Shown piece after piece: positions 9,871 to 18,296 of a stretch of 64,000 nt of DNA (position 1 is the first letter of the stretch; each line of letters starts with the position of its first letter). Source of the DNA: Kitasatospora papulosa (GTDB lineage Bacteria; Actinomycetota; Actinomycetes; Streptomycetales; Streptomycetaceae); contig NZ_JNYQ01000001.1 of assembly GCF_000717245.1 (NCBI RefSeq), positions 620,001 to 684,000 of the forward strand. The letters run 5' to 3'. A program made the translations under genes and the position numbers. The notes beneath the pieces were generated by a model that did not search any database, had not been told where the DNA came from, and saw only the letters and a list, made by a program, of their open reading frames with translations.

Positions 9871-9907
9871 ACCTCCATCGAGTTCGAACAACGCTCGATC
9901 AACTCAG

Positions 9908-10337
9908 TTAGCCACCTTGCCCGGTGACGGTGACGAGTTCACTGACCGTGCGGGTGGTGAACTTGAGGTCATCTCCAAGGTCGTACAGCTGGGGTCGCCT
10001 TCGTCGGGCGCTGCGGAGAGCGCATGAGAACGGTCGGTCGGGTGCCCTGAATGAAGGCGCCGGTTGCCGGGGCGCGTCTACGACGAACTGCCGGAAGTGG
10101 TAGTTGACGTCGTGGTGATCTATCGGGGCGGCCATGATCGCGGCGTCGCCGGGCCGCACGGGCAGGTCGACGCCGTACACCTCCTGCATGTCGGCTGGGA
10201 ACCGGCGGCTGGGGCGGGGTCGAGGAACCAGCGGTTGTTGTGCCCGTCGGAACCTCGCGCGGCACGCCGGTCATCTGCAGTGCGATCGAGGAGCCGGGGG
10301 CGGGGTGGCCCACTGGGGCGCCTGGGGGCGTTGTCAT
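9908..10337 (-). pseudogene. possible frameshifted gene of unknown function
   Basis: The minus strand holds two overlapping partial reading frames with coding-like composition: one from ATG 10337 for about 40 codons, then the other containing MQEVYGVDLPVRPGDAAIMA and DHHDVNYHFRQFVV, ending near 9908. They look like one protein broken by a frameshift near 10200. I do not recognise the family. It overlaps the stop of the terC gene by four bases. It may also be noncoding. Confidence 0.3.
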
Positions 10338-11401
10338 GGCGAGTCTTTTCCGTGCGGGCTGCGGTCGGCATGAGGCTGGTGGTGTGTGAGGTCGTCGTCG
10401 GCGGGAGGCTCGTGGGCTCCGCTGGTGCTGCCTGTGTCAGTCCCGACCGGCTGTTCCCACCTGTCGGCGGGCTGGTTCCGGGTGGCGATCAGGGACCAGG
10501 CGATGGAGACGGTGATCGTGAGGGCGATGACGCCGAGGGTGAGGGGGATGGGGAGCTTGCCGACGGGGGTCTCGGAGAGGATGAGTTTGACGCCGGCGAA
10601 GGCGAGGAGGACTGCGAGGCCGTAGTGGAGGTAGGCGAAGCGGCGCAGGAGTCCGGCGAGGCAGAAGTACAGGCTGCGCAGGCCTAGGACGGCGAAGGCG
10701 TTGGCGGTCCACACCAGGAATGTGTTGGTGGTGATCGCGAGGACGGCGGCGACGGAGTCGATTGCGAAGATCAGGTCGGTGGCCTCGACGGCGACCAGGA
10801 CCACGAACAGCAGCGTCGCGATGCGCTTGCCGTTGCGACGGATGAAGAAGCTGTCGCCGTGGTACTTCGGGTCGGTGGGGATGAGCTTCTTGACCAGGCG
10901 GACGACGGGGTTGCGGTCGGGGTGGACCTCCTCGTCCTTGGAGACGGCCATCTTCCAGCCCGTCCAGATCAGGAACGCGCCGAACAGGTAGGCGGTCCAG
11001 AAGAACACCTGGAGCAGTTCAGCGCCGACGAAGATGAACACCAGCCGGGCGGCCAGGGCGCCCAGCACGCCCCAGAACAGGACCTTGTGCTGGTAGGCGT
11101 CGGGGACGGCGAAGAAGGAGAAGACCAGCGCGAAGACGAAGACGTTGTCGATCGACAGGGCCTTTTCGATCAGGTAGCCGGCGTAGTAGGTGGAGGACAC
11201 CTCCCCGCCCTGCCATGCCAGTAGGATCAGGCCGAAGCCGAGGCCGACGGCGATCCAGATGCTGCTCCAGATCGCGGCCTCGCGGAAGCCGATGACGTGG
11301 TTGTCGCGGTGGGCTATCAGGTCGACGGCGAGCATCACGCAGATGCCGAGCGTGACGGCGGCCCACACCCACAGCGGGACCGGGAATGCCAGGTCGTTCA
11401 T
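10334..11401 (-). CDS. TerC-family membrane protein (metal-ion exporter)
   Basis: A 355-residue integral membrane protein with about nine helices. It carries both TerC/Alx signature blocks: EKALSIDNVFVFALVF (about 79-94) and VEATDLIFAIDSV (about 205-217), with the paired acidic residues that form the ion site. The C-terminus is a His/Asp-rich tail (HHQPHADRSPHG) that could bind metal. Members of the family export manganese and support metalation of secreted proteins, and some confer tellurite tolerance. The start overlaps the upstream gene by four bases (ATGA), with GGAAGG upstream. No yybP-ykoY-type leader precedes it; control more likely comes from the divergent winged-helix regulator. Confidence 0.88.
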   Translation of the reverse strand: MNDLAFPVPLWVWAAVTLGICVMLAVDLIAHRDNHVIGFREAAIWSSIWIAVGLGFGLILLAWQGGEVSSTYYAGYLIEKALSIDNVFVFALVFSFFAVPDAYQHKVLFWGVLGALAARLVFIFVGAELLQVFFWTAYLFGAFLIWTGWKMAVSKDEEVHPDRNPVVRLVKKLIPTDPKYHGDSFFIRRNGKRIATLLFVVLVAVEATDLIFAIDSVAAVLAITTNTFLVWTANAFAVLGLRSLYFCLAGLLRRFAYLHYGLAVLLAFAGVKLILSETPVGKLPIPLTLGVIALTITVSIAWSLIATRNQPADRWEQPVGTDTGSTSGAHEPPADDDLTHHQPHADRSPHGKDSP

Positions 11402-11955
11402 CGCGGAACGTTTCCTTCCCAGGGGCCGGACGGCACGTCGCCGGCGGGCGCCGAGGGCGACTGCAGGGGCCCCCAGGCGGCGGGGGCGACCGCGTGGACG
11501 AACGGGCCACCGCGCAGCGCCGCAGCCTCGATCAGGGCGTGTGCGTCCAGCCCGTGCGGGCCGCGGCGGGCTGTCACCACATCCGGAGCCCGGTGACGGG
11601 TGGCCAGCGCCAGCAGCTCCTTCGCCGCCGCCAGCCGCGAGGCCCGCCCGGCAGGCAGGTGGAACGCCTCGGGGATGTAGCCCGTGGCGCTCGGGCCGAT
11701 CTTGGGCATGACGCGGGCCAGGACCGCCCGTAGCGGCGCGGAGAAGGGGTCATCACCCTGCCGGTGGATGCCCGGGGGCATCACGGCGATCAGCAGTACC
11801 GGAACGCGGCGGGCCAGCGCAATCCGTGCGGCTGCCTCGGCTACCGCCAGATCGTCGATGCGGTCGGTCAGTACGGCCGCCGCCGGTTGGACCAGTCCGG
11901 CTCGTGCGAGCCGGGGGGTGCGGTCCCGGCGGGGGCGGGAGAGCAGTGGGGTCAT
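11398..11955 (-). CDS. universal-stress-like protein coupled to TerC
   Basis: A 185-residue soluble Ala/Arg-rich protein. The pattern of VLTDRIDDLAVAEAAARIAL, then RVPVLLIAVMPPG, and a later LLALATRHRAPDVVTARRG resembles the alternating strand/helix order of universal stress proteins, but I see no clear ATP-binding GxxG motif, so the assignment is tentative. AGGAAGG lies 7 bases before ATG 11955. It is the first gene of a two-gene unit with terC, overlapping it by four bases, and diverges from the regulator at 12102. Confidence 0.55.
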   Translation of the reverse strand: MTPLLSRPRRDRTPRLARAGLVQPAAAVLTDRIDDLAVAEAAARIALARRVPVLLIAVMPPGIHRQGDDPFSAPLRAVLARVMPKIGPSATGYIPEAFHLPAGRASRLAAAKELLALATRHRAPDVVTARRGPHGLDAHALIEAAALRGGPFVHAVAPAAWGPLQSPSAPAGDVPSGPWEGNVPR

Positions 11956-12025
11956 GGCGCTGCCTTCCTACATGCGGACGAATCCCCTCAAGCGTTACCC
12001 CGCCACCGGACATGCGTCAATAGTT

Positions 12026-12059
12026 ACGCGAAATGATTTTCGCTAATAAAGTTTCGCGT
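12026..12059. promoter_or_regulatory. operator between TerC operon and winged-helix regulator
   Basis: Three copies of the half-site GCGAAA/TTTCGC lie in an AT-rich stretch between the divergent genes: ACGCGAAA (12026-12033), TTTCGC (12038-12043, forming GCGAAA-N4-TTTCGC) and TTTCGCGT (12052-12059, forming ACGCGAAA-N18-TTTCGCGT). The adjacent regulator is the obvious candidate to bind here. Confidence 0.5.
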
Positions 12060-12101
12060 GAGGGGTCGGATATGCGAAGCAGGTTTCGTATGATGGAGTG
12101 C

Positions 12102-12446
12102 ATGAGTAGCCCACAGTCACCCGGCGGCCAATGGACGTTCCTCACCAACCACGCGCGGGTGTTGCTCAGCATCGCCCGCGACCCGGAAGTGCGGTTGCGC
12201 GACGTCGCCACCGGAATCGGCATCACCGAACGGGCGGTGCAGATCATTGTCGCCGACCTGGAAGCCTCCGGCTACCTGACCCGGATCCGGGTCGGCCGCC
12301 GTAACCGCTACACCATCGACCCGACTGTCGCGCTGCGTCATCCTTCGGAGTCCGGCCACCCCGTCGGCGACCTCCTCGGCGCCTTTCTCCACCGCGAGGA
12401 CACACCCGCCTCCGAGTCGGCCGGGCCATCGGCAGCACACGCCTGA
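12102..12446 (+). CDS. winged-helix transcriptional regulator
   Basis: A 114-residue single-domain regulator. Residues 8-70 form a MarR/ArsR-type winged helix: WTFLTNHARVLLSIARDPE, then a helix-turn-helix in VRLRDVATGIGITERAVQII with its recognition helix, and the wing LTRIRVGRRNRYTID. The C-terminus is short and has no cysteine metal site. ATG 12102 follows GGAG; upstream ATGs at 12033 and 12072 lie inside the operator region and are less likely. Divergent from the TerC pair, so it probably controls that pair and itself. Similar small regulators occur widely in Streptomyces. Confidence 0.75.
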   Translation: MSSPQSPGGQWTFLTNHARVLLSIARDPEVRLRDVATGIGITERAVQIIVADLEASGYLTRIRVGRRNRYTIDPTVALRHPSESGHPVGDLLGAFLHREDTPASESAGPSAAHA

Positions 12447-12927
12447 AGCGGCGGTCGGGTGGGCCGACCTTCAGGCACGTGCCCCTCGGCTGCGGGAGCG
12501 GGCGCGCCGCGGTGGATTTCCGTGCCCGGTGACAGCCGTCGCGGACCGCCAGGTGGTGATCATCCGCGTCCCGGTGGTCGGCCAACTCGTTTGGATAGGG
12601 GTTGACTTCGTCACTCGAGAGCGGTATCCCGCATCCGTCTGGCCGCTCGCGGGCGGTCACCCTTCGCGGCGCCGATCGCGCCTTGCGCTGTTCCTACGAG
12701 TGCTGCTTGGAACTCGGCGCATCCCTCTCCCGCAGAAGCGCGCTTCGCCTGCTGTGCACCACCGGCGTCGCCGGAACCTGCTTGCGGAGCGAAGTGGCGG
12801 GAGTGTGATGGGTGTGGTGCGCTTGCCTGGTGGGTTCCCACGCCGATGCGCCCCAAAAGAGGCTTGCGGCTGAGGATTCCGGTACCCGCACCCCTTGTCT
12901 GCCGTCCTATACGCGAGGAGCGCGCGC
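12447..12927. other. gap without a recognisable gene
   Basis: About 480 bases. Open frames exist in several phases, but none has Streptomyces codon bias, a ribosome site or a recognisable product. Composition is uneven, consistent with decayed island DNA. Confidence 0.5.
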
Positions 12928-13188
12928 ATGCTTGTCAAAAGGCTGCACGACATCGGAATGACCAGCGAACACGCTTACACCGCCGGCTTCGCCTCGATCG
13001 CTCTGTCGGTCGCGTCCTGGGTGGTGTCGGTGAAGGCGGAGTCCCGTGGGGTCGAGCGGGCTGACCGGTGGGGCATCTTCGTCGGGGAGTGGGCCCCGAC
13101 CTTCTTCGCCTTGGGGCTGGCCCTGGCCAACCACGAGCGCGACGAGATCTTCACCCCCACGAAGGTCGGCGAAGACACAAGCGTCTGA
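12928..13188 (+). CDS. small two-helix membrane protein
   Basis: An 86-residue protein with two hydrophobic segments (about 18-40, FASIALSVASWVVSV, and about 60-78, WGIFVGEWAPTFFALGLAL) and the conserved-looking N-terminus MLVKRLHDIGMTSEHAYTAG. GAGGAG lies 7 bases before ATG 12928. It ends DEIFTPTKVGEDTSV. No known catalytic motif. Same strand as the DUF4397/sortase pair 190 bases downstream. Confidence 0.65.
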   Translation: MLVKRLHDIGMTSEHAYTAGFASIALSVASWVVSVKAESRGVERADRWGIFVGEWAPTFFALGLALANHERDEIFTPTKVGEDTSV

Positions 13189-13374
13189 CCCTGTCGGGCT
13201 TCTGCACGTGCCCGGCATGCCGGCCCACAAGGCGTGGGGCCACCGAGCATGAGGACCCGGCGCGGCCGGACCGCGGCTTCTCGAAGCCAACACCACAGAT
13301 CCCGCCAGGCGCGGTATCCGAGATCTACCGATAGGGCCTGCAGCGTGCAGCTCTGTGCGTGAATGGAGCGCAAA

Positions 13375-14211
13375 ATGAGCAAATCCCGTACGAGCGTCAT
13401 GATCGCCGCCTGTCTCGGAGCCGGGGCTCTGAGCCTTGGTTCTGCCGTTCCTGCCGGCGCGGCACAGGCCGAAGACACGGCGACGGTCTCCGTCTTTCAC
13501 GCAGTTCCCGGTCTGACGGTAGACGTCTACGCGAACGGCGACGAACTCCTGCCGGACTTCAAGCCCGGCACTCTCACCGACCCTCAAGAGCTGTCGGCGG
13601 GCTCCTACGACCTGAAGGTCTTCAAGGCCGGTGCCGACCCCAAGACGGCAGAGCCCGCGATCCAGAAGACGGTCGAGGTACCCGCCGGAGCCAATGCCAC
13701 GGTCGTGGCCCATCTTTCGGCCGACGGGAAGCCTCAGCTCAACGCCTTCGTCAACGACACCTCCGCTGTCGCAGCGGGTAAGTCGCGCCTGACGGTCCGG
13801 CACGTTGCCGCCGCTCCGGCCGTGGACGTCCGCGCCAACGGCACGGCGGTGTTCAAGGGACTGGAGAACCCGAAGGAGGACACCGCCGAGGTCGACGCAG
13901 GCACAGTCTCCGCCGACGTGGTCCTCGCCGGGACCGACACCGTCGCCATCGGCCCCGCTGATCTGAACCTCAAGGAAGGCACGAACAACGTCGTCTATGC
14001 CTGGGGCAGCGCCGACGAGAAGAACCTGGCCCTGAAGGTCCAGACGGTCAGTGGCATGCACTCGCCGCCCGATGGAGTCGACGCCGGCGGAAACGGTGCG
14101 ATGGCCTCGGGTAACTCTTCCAACGCGTGGATGGCCTGGGCAGCGGGCGCAGGGGTGCTTACCCTGGCCGGGGCACTCTCCATAAGGTCCCGGGCACGGC
14201 GGGATGCCTGA
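13375..14211 (+). CDS. secreted, membrane-anchored DUF4397 protein
   Basis: A 278-residue exported protein. A signal peptide (1-29, ending PAGAAQA) is followed by a DUF4397 domain starting ATVSVFHAVPGLTVDVYANG; the repeat RLTVRHVAAAPAVDVRANG about 105 residues later shows two related beta-sandwich units. A linker leads to a C-terminal membrane helix (WMAWAAGAGVLTLAGALSI) and a basic tail, the layout of a cell-surface anchored protein, although I see no clean LPxTG motif. ATG 13375 is preceded by GGAG; an earlier ATG at 13363 would interrupt that site. It overlaps the sortase start by 8 bases, so the sortase may act on it or on a partner. Confidence 0.8.
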   Translation: MSKSRTSVMIAACLGAGALSLGSAVPAGAAQAEDTATVSVFHAVPGLTVDVYANGDELLPDFKPGTLTDPQELSAGSYDLKVFKAGADPKTAEPAIQKTVEVPAGANATVVAHLSADGKPQLNAFVNDTSAVAAGKSRLTVRHVAAAPAVDVRANGTAVFKGLENPKEDTAEVDAGTVSADVVLAGTDTVAIGPADLNLKEGTNNVVYAWGSADEKNLALKVQTVSGMHSPPDGVDAGGNGAMASGNSSNAWMAWAAGAGVLTLAGALSIRSRARRDA

Positions 14212-14932
14212 GCGCCCACAACAGCGTGCGAAGTGGCGCACGGGAGTGGCAGGATCGGCCTGGTCTGCCGTCGCCGTCGGCTCGGCCGCGACAGCAGTCA
14301 CCGCGTTGCTCCTGTTCCCCTCCGGCGATCCGGGACCGCCGGCCGGTTTTGGGCAAGTGCCCGAAACCGGCCGCGGTACGGGGACAGTTGCGACCCTTTC
14401 TGCCCGGGCGGCAACGCCGCCCGGGCAGAAGCCCGTTCCCTCCACAGGAGCCACCCACCGGAACAGCACCACCAAGGCCCAAGGCGCCCTACCGGTTCGC
14501 GTCGTCATCTTGAGAGCTGGCCTGTCCGCCCCCGTCGTTCCTGTCGGAGTGCGGGACGATGGCGGGGCCGAGGTGCCAGCCGACCCCGCCCAGGCGGGCT
14601 GGTACCGCTTCGGGCCGGCGCCGGGCGACGCTCACGGCTCGGCCGTCCTTGTCGGACACGTCGACTCACACACAGGAGAACTCGGCGAGCTCGCAGCACT
14701 CTATGACGTGCGCGCTGGCGACCGCGTCGATGTCCAGCGAGGAGACGGCACAACCCTCACGTATGAGATCGTCGCCCGACGTATCGTCAAGAAGGACCGG
14801 ATGCCTGCCGATACCTTCCGGCGTGAGGGCGAACCCGTCCTCACCCTCATCACCTGCGCGCCCCCGTACGACGCCGACCGAGGCGGCTATCAGAGCAACC
14901 TCATCGTGACAGCCGTCCGCTCAGCGTCCTGA
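14204..14932 (+). CDS. class F sortase
   Basis: A 242-residue membrane-anchored transpeptidase. N-terminal membrane helix (about 17-38), Pro/Thr-rich linker, then the sortase beta-barrel with catalytic His152 in VGHVDSHTG, Cys218 in TLITCAPPYD and Arg226 in DADRGGY. The short TLxTC...GGY block is typical of actinobacterial class F enzymes. Sortases attach surface proteins to the envelope. Translation is coupled to the DUF4397 gene by an 8-base overlap, a pairing seen repeatedly in Streptomyces. All catalytic residues are present. Confidence 0.88.
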   Translation: MPERPQQRAKWRTGVAGSAWSAVAVGSAATAVTALLLFPSGDPGPPAGFGQVPETGRGTGTVATLSARAATPPGQKPVPSTGATHRNSTTKAQGALPVRVVILRAGLSAPVVPVGVRDDGGAEVPADPAQAGWYRFGPAPGDAHGSAVLVGHVDSHTGELGELAALYDVRAGDRVDVQRGDGTTLTYEIVARRIVKKDRMPADTFRREGEPVLTLITCAPPYDADRGGYQSNLIVTAVRSAS

Positions 14933-15101
14933 GCGGCTTCTGTCTCGCGCCCGCCCAGGGCCGTATAGCAAGACCCCTTGGCCCCCGAGGAATCGCTGGA
15001 CTCCCGACATCACAAACCACCTCCGCTCGCCGACCGAGGGCAGCGGATCCACAACTCCCACCACTCGGCACAGGGTGCGAGGGCTCCGGGCAGGCTGACC
15101 G

Positions 15102-15265
15102 TCACTTCACCCGGTGCAGCGTCAGCATCCGGCTCGCGTACGCCCCTGGCGGGAGCGCCGCCGGCGGCCCGTACGTGGCCAGTGCGGCGCCACTGCGTTC
15201 GGTCCCGGCCACCAGCACCCGGCTGTCGTCGTCGATGCCGTACACCGCCTCCGGATCGAGGCCGC
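15102..15265 (-). pseudogene. 3' remnant of a glycoside hydrolase (alpha-galactosidase-like)
   Basis: The minus strand reads GLDPEAVYGIDDDSRV, then ERSGAALATYGPP and YASRMLTLHRVK before a TGA. This resembles the C-terminal end of GH36-type alpha-galactosidases (GLDP-x-A-x-Y ... SGAAL). The frame is cut at an IS terminus at 15266, so only about 54 codons remain. Inferred from pattern memory only. Confidence 0.4.
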
Positions 15266-15278
15266 CTAGGCCGTTTCG
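15266..15278 (+). repeat. IS terminus, copy 1
   Basis: CTAGGCCGTTTCG here is repeated exactly at 16868-16880, where it forms the end of a recognisable IS5-type element. It abuts the broken glycosidase. Confidence 0.55.
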
Positions 15279-15323
15279 GTTGTATCACTGCTGCTGGCCG
15301 AGGTTGTCGTTGATGATGTCTGT

Positions 15324-15518
15324 GTGACACACCGCATCAGCGCTCTGATTTCGGCCTTCGGCGTCCTTGCCGGCACGATGCTGCTGATTCTTGCCGTTCG
15401 TGAGTACCGCTCCGGGGCATCGGCCCTCTGGATAGGGGCTGGAGTTGTGATCTTCCTCAGCGCTTCGTGCACGCTCGTGCGGGACGTACGTCGGCTCCGT
15501 GCTGGGCCGGCCGCATGA
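15324..15518 (+). CDS. small hydrophobic protein, unknown
   Basis: A 64-residue frame with two hydrophobic stretches (SALISAFGVLAGTMLLILAV and LWIGAGVVIFLSASCTL) and a basic end. Its stop overlaps the start of the transposase relic (ATGA). It begins with GTG and has no strong ribosome site. It may be a real two-helix membrane protein or a chance frame inside the IS copy. Confidence 0.35.
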   Translation: MTHRISALISAFGVLAGTMLLILAVREYRSGASALWIGAGVVIFLSASCTLVRDVRRLRAGPAA

Positions 15519-15657
15519 CGAACAGTGCCGTTCCGACCAGCCCCGCCGGTCGTTGTTCGTGTGTGCCGTTGGCTGACGCGCAGTGGGCGCGAATCGAGCC
15601 GTTACGGCAACTGGCGAGGCGTCTGCAACCGGCTGCGGATGTGGGCCATCGACGGCA
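15515..15657 (+). pseudogene. IS5-type transposase relic, internally deleted
   Basis: The frame starting at ATG 15515 contains LADAQWARIEP, the N-terminal block of IS5-group transposases, then jumps out of frame into YGNWRGVCNRLRMWAIDG. Bases 15603-15657 match the minus strand of 17515-17569 almost exactly (55 bases, a few mismatches), so this is a deleted, inverted relative of the IS copy at 16868. Confidence 0.7.
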
Positions 15658-15888
15658 TCAGCCGTGATCACTCCCGTGCCGTTGCGCAACCGCAACCCGC
15701 AGCCACACCGTCCCGGGCGAGATCTCGGTGGGGAAGGGTCCACGGGCCGTCCCGGAGACCAGCGGGGCGACTTTACGGGCGCCACTCGGGCGACTTTCCG
15801 GCGGGGCGGTGGCGTGCATGCCGTGATTCCCGGCCGGACGGGTACGACCATGCTGACGTACCGCGGCGCCGGCCACTGGGGAGGAACT

Positions 15889-16671
15889 GTGAAGCGAGAG
15901 GACGGCACATCGGTGGCCACAGGTGTCACCGCCGAGCGCCTCGCAGGGCTCCGCAGGTGGAACCTGGGGCTCACGCTGCTGCACCTGCTCCAAGCCACGG
16001 CCATCGTCCTGCTCGCCGGAAGCTTCTCGATCACCGTCACCTCCTCCTCCGTTCCCGGGCCACCGGGGACGGCAGCGCCCGCCCCGGAAGCATTGTTCGA
16101 CGTGCCGATCGGCTGGGCCGTCGCCTCCTTCCTCACCCTCGCGGCAGTGGACCACCTGCTGACGGCGACGGTGTACCGCGGCATCTACGAACGCGACCTC
16201 AGACGTGGCATCAACCGTTTCCGGTGGCTGGAGTACGCGCTGAGCGCGACCCTGATGGTGCTCCTCATCGGCTTCTACTCGGGCATTACCAGCATCAATG
16301 CCGTCATCGCCGTCGTCGGCGCCAACGTCGGCATGATTCTCTTCGGCTGGCTCGAGGAGGTGATGAACCCGCCGGGGCGGGCGAGGACCAGGATGCTGCC
16401 GTTCTGGTTCGGGGCGCTGGTCGGCGTCACGCCGTGGGTCTCGATCGCGTACAACATCGTCGTGGCCGAGGCCGTCCCCGGCTTCGTGTACGGAATCGTT
16501 CTCGTCCAGGCCGTCCTCTTCTTCAGCTTCGGTCTCAACCAGTGGCTCCAGTACCGCGGAGTCGGCCGGTGGTCCGTCTACGCATACGGTGAAAAGGCCT
16601 ACCTGGTCCTCAGCCTCGTGGCGAAGTCACTCCTGGCGTGGCAGATCTTCACCGGCTCGCTGACTGACTGA
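15889..16671 (+). CDS. heliorhodopsin
   Basis: A 260-residue seven-helix retinal protein. The Schiff-base lysine is K246 in LSLVAKSLLAW (helix 7). The counterion glutamate is E115 in RWLEYALSATLM (helix 3). His32 and His89 match the two conserved cytoplasmic histidines of heliorhodopsins (H23 and H80 in 48C12, with the expected small offsets). The N-terminus is inside (RRWN), as in this inverted family, and no helix-3 DTD/NDQ pump motif is present, so it is not an ion-pumping rhodopsin. GTG 15889 was chosen for GGGGAGG four bases upstream; the frame stays open to 15583 without homology. No carotenoid 15,15'-dioxygenase is nearby, so retinal must come from elsewhere. Function of the family is unsettled. 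Confidence 0.9.
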   Translation: MKREDGTSVATGVTAERLAGLRRWNLGLTLLHLLQATAIVLLAGSFSITVTSSSVPGPPGTAAPAPEALFDVPIGWAVASFLTLAAVDHLLTATVYRGIYERDLRRGINRFRWLEYALSATLMVLLIGFYSGITSINAVIAVVGANVGMILFGWLEEVMNPPGRARTRMLPFWFGALVGVTPWVSIAYNIVVAEAVPGFVYGIVLVQAVLFFSFGLNQWLQYRGVGRWSVYAYGEKAYLVLSLVAKSLLAWQIFTGSLTD

Positions 16672-16867
16672 TCCTCTTTCAACCTGCGCTCGGACGGTGC
16701 AGCTGACGCATCGGCAGGCTGTGCGCCTGGGAGCCGAGTCAACAAGTCAGGGGTCGGATCACCACCTGACCCGGCGCAATGCCCTCCCTCCCGTGAGCGG
16801 CAGCTCTGTGCAAGGTGGATGCGCGGGAACGGGGGCACCGACGGAACTCTGTGACCACGACCGATCT

Positions 16868-17599
16868 CTAGGCCGTTTCGTTTGGATTACCGCCGAGACC
16901 AGAGGAAGATGCCCGCGATGTGGAGTCCGGCCAGGTAGATGGCCGCGGTCTTCTCGTAGCGGGTGGCGATGCCTCGCCACTGTTTCAAGCGGTTGATGCA
17001 GCGTTCGACGGTATTGCGCTGCTTGTATGCTCGCGGTCGAAGGCGGGTGGTCTGCCGCCCCGGCTGCCCCGCCGCAGCCGGTGGCCGCGCTGATCGGCCG
17101 GGACGGGGATCACCGCCCGGATACCACGCTTGCGCAGGTGCTCGCGAATCGCGCGGGAGGAGTACGCCTTATCGGCCAGGACCACGTCCGGCCTGGTGCG
17201 TGGCCGTCCTCGCCGACGAGGAACGCGAAGGCGGGCCATGACGTGAGCGAAGGCGGGTGCGTCACCGGCGGTGAGCACGAAGGCCAGTGGCCGGCATTGG
17301 GCATCGGAGGCCAGGTGGATCTTTGTGCTCAGTCCGCCGCGGGACCGGCCGATGGTGTGGTCTGGGGGTTCGCCTGTTGGAGCCCCCTTTTTTTTGCGGG
17401 CCCCGGCCGCGTGCTGGTGTGCGCGCACCACGGTGGAGTCCACCGAGACAGCCCAGTTGAGGTCGTCATCGGCGTCGGCCTTCGCGACCAGCGCGGTGAA
17501 CACCCGCTCCCAGGTGCCGTCGATGGCCCACATCCGCAGCCGGGTGTAGACGCCTCGCCAGTTGCCGTATTCCTCCGGCAGATGAACCCACTCGTGCCG
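16868..17599 (-). mobile_element. truncated IS5-family element
   Basis: One terminus is CTAGGCCGTTTCG at 16868. The transposase reads away from it on the minus strand and is cut at its N-terminus near 17599. The second terminus is missing. A shorter inverted relative lies at 15266-15657, so the heliorhodopsin gene sits between two related IS fragments. Confidence 0.7.
16887..17599 (-). pseudogene. IS5-group DDE transposase, truncated and frameshifted
   Basis: The reading starts after a stop at 17600 with HEWVHLPEEYGNWRGVYTR and continues through the first catalytic block (VSVDSTVVRAHQHA), GGLSTKIHLA, and the second block (PDVVLADKAYSSRAIREHLR). A one-base deletion near 17029-17031 breaks the frame inside FDRE. 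The other frame restores YKQRNTVERCINRLKQWRGIATRYEK and ends at the TAA at 16887-16889. The missing N-terminus and the frameshift make it inactive in cis. Confidence 0.85.
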
Positions 17600-17891
17600 C
17601 TAGTGCCGCGTCAGGCAACGTTCGCCCTGTTGTGGTGTGACGCGTCGCCCAGATATCTGGCCGGGTGGCATGGGGCGGGCCACCTGCGGCGTGCAGCGAT
17701 ACAAGTACAGGCCCGCGCACTTGCCTGTTATGGCTTCTTCGATTTCTAGCGACAGCACTTGTCGACGGGTTCCGACAGAAGTTGGGGAACAGCCTGGCTG
17801 GCTTGTTGACGAGAAGGGATGGCACAGCCGGTTGTTGCGCCCTACGCAACTATTCGCTTTGACTGGACGGGGGCGTCCGTAGGGTGCGTCC

Positions 17892-18065
17892 ATGGCAGAT
17901 GAGAGTGAGCGGGCAGTTCAGGCGGCTATCGAGGCGGAGCTGCGGCTCCTCGATCCCGCCGTGCGCGCCACGCCAGCCTTGGTGTTGCAGCTTCTTGACC
18001 CCGACTTCACCGAAATCGGAGCGTCCGGCAGGCGCTGGGACACAACGTCGATTCTCACCGTGACG
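17892..18065 (+). pseudogene. 5' fragment of an NTF2-like (DUF4440) gene
   Basis: The first 55 or so codons (MADESERAVQAAIEAELRLL, then LLDPDFTEIGASGRRWD) match the start of Streptomyces SnoaL/DUF4440-type proteins. After about 18065 the frame runs into unrelated sequence, so the gene is truncated by a junction. The intact family is about 120-130 residues. Confidence 0.55.
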
Positions 18066-18096
18066 ACTCCCGGTTCAGTGTCCCGCGGGTCCGGTC

Positions 18097-18296
18097 ACAG
18101 GCGGTGGGGGCAACCCGACGCAGCTGGTCACAACCACGACCGAGTACGACTGGTGGGGCAACACGGCCAAGACCATCGAGTCCGCCAACGGCGACACCCG
18201 TACCACCACGACTACCCCCGATGCGGCAGGCCGCCCTGCCGGAGTCGCGATCACCGGCGGTTCCGGGGCAGCTGTTCCTCAGGTCACCACGAGGGC
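18097..18296 (+). pseudogene. fragment of an RHS/YD-repeat protein
   Basis: In one frame the plus strand reads TGGGGNPTQLVTTTTEYDWW, then GNTAKTIESANGDTRTTTTT and PDAAGRPAGVAITGGSGAAV. This is the interior of an RHS-type repeat domain of a secreted polymorphic-toxin-like protein. It has no start and is bounded on both sides by unrelated sequence. Confidence 0.6.

Noticed and set aside
11402..12101. A yybP-ykoY (manganese) riboswitch for terC
   Set aside because: terC is translationally coupled to an upstream gene, and the leader of that operon is short and lacks the expected conserved stems.
15583..15888. Longer N-terminus for the heliorhodopsin (ATG 15583 or 15850)
   Set aside because: The extension overlaps the transposase relic and has no membrane or family pattern, whereas GTG 15889 has a strong ribosome site and gives the normal length.
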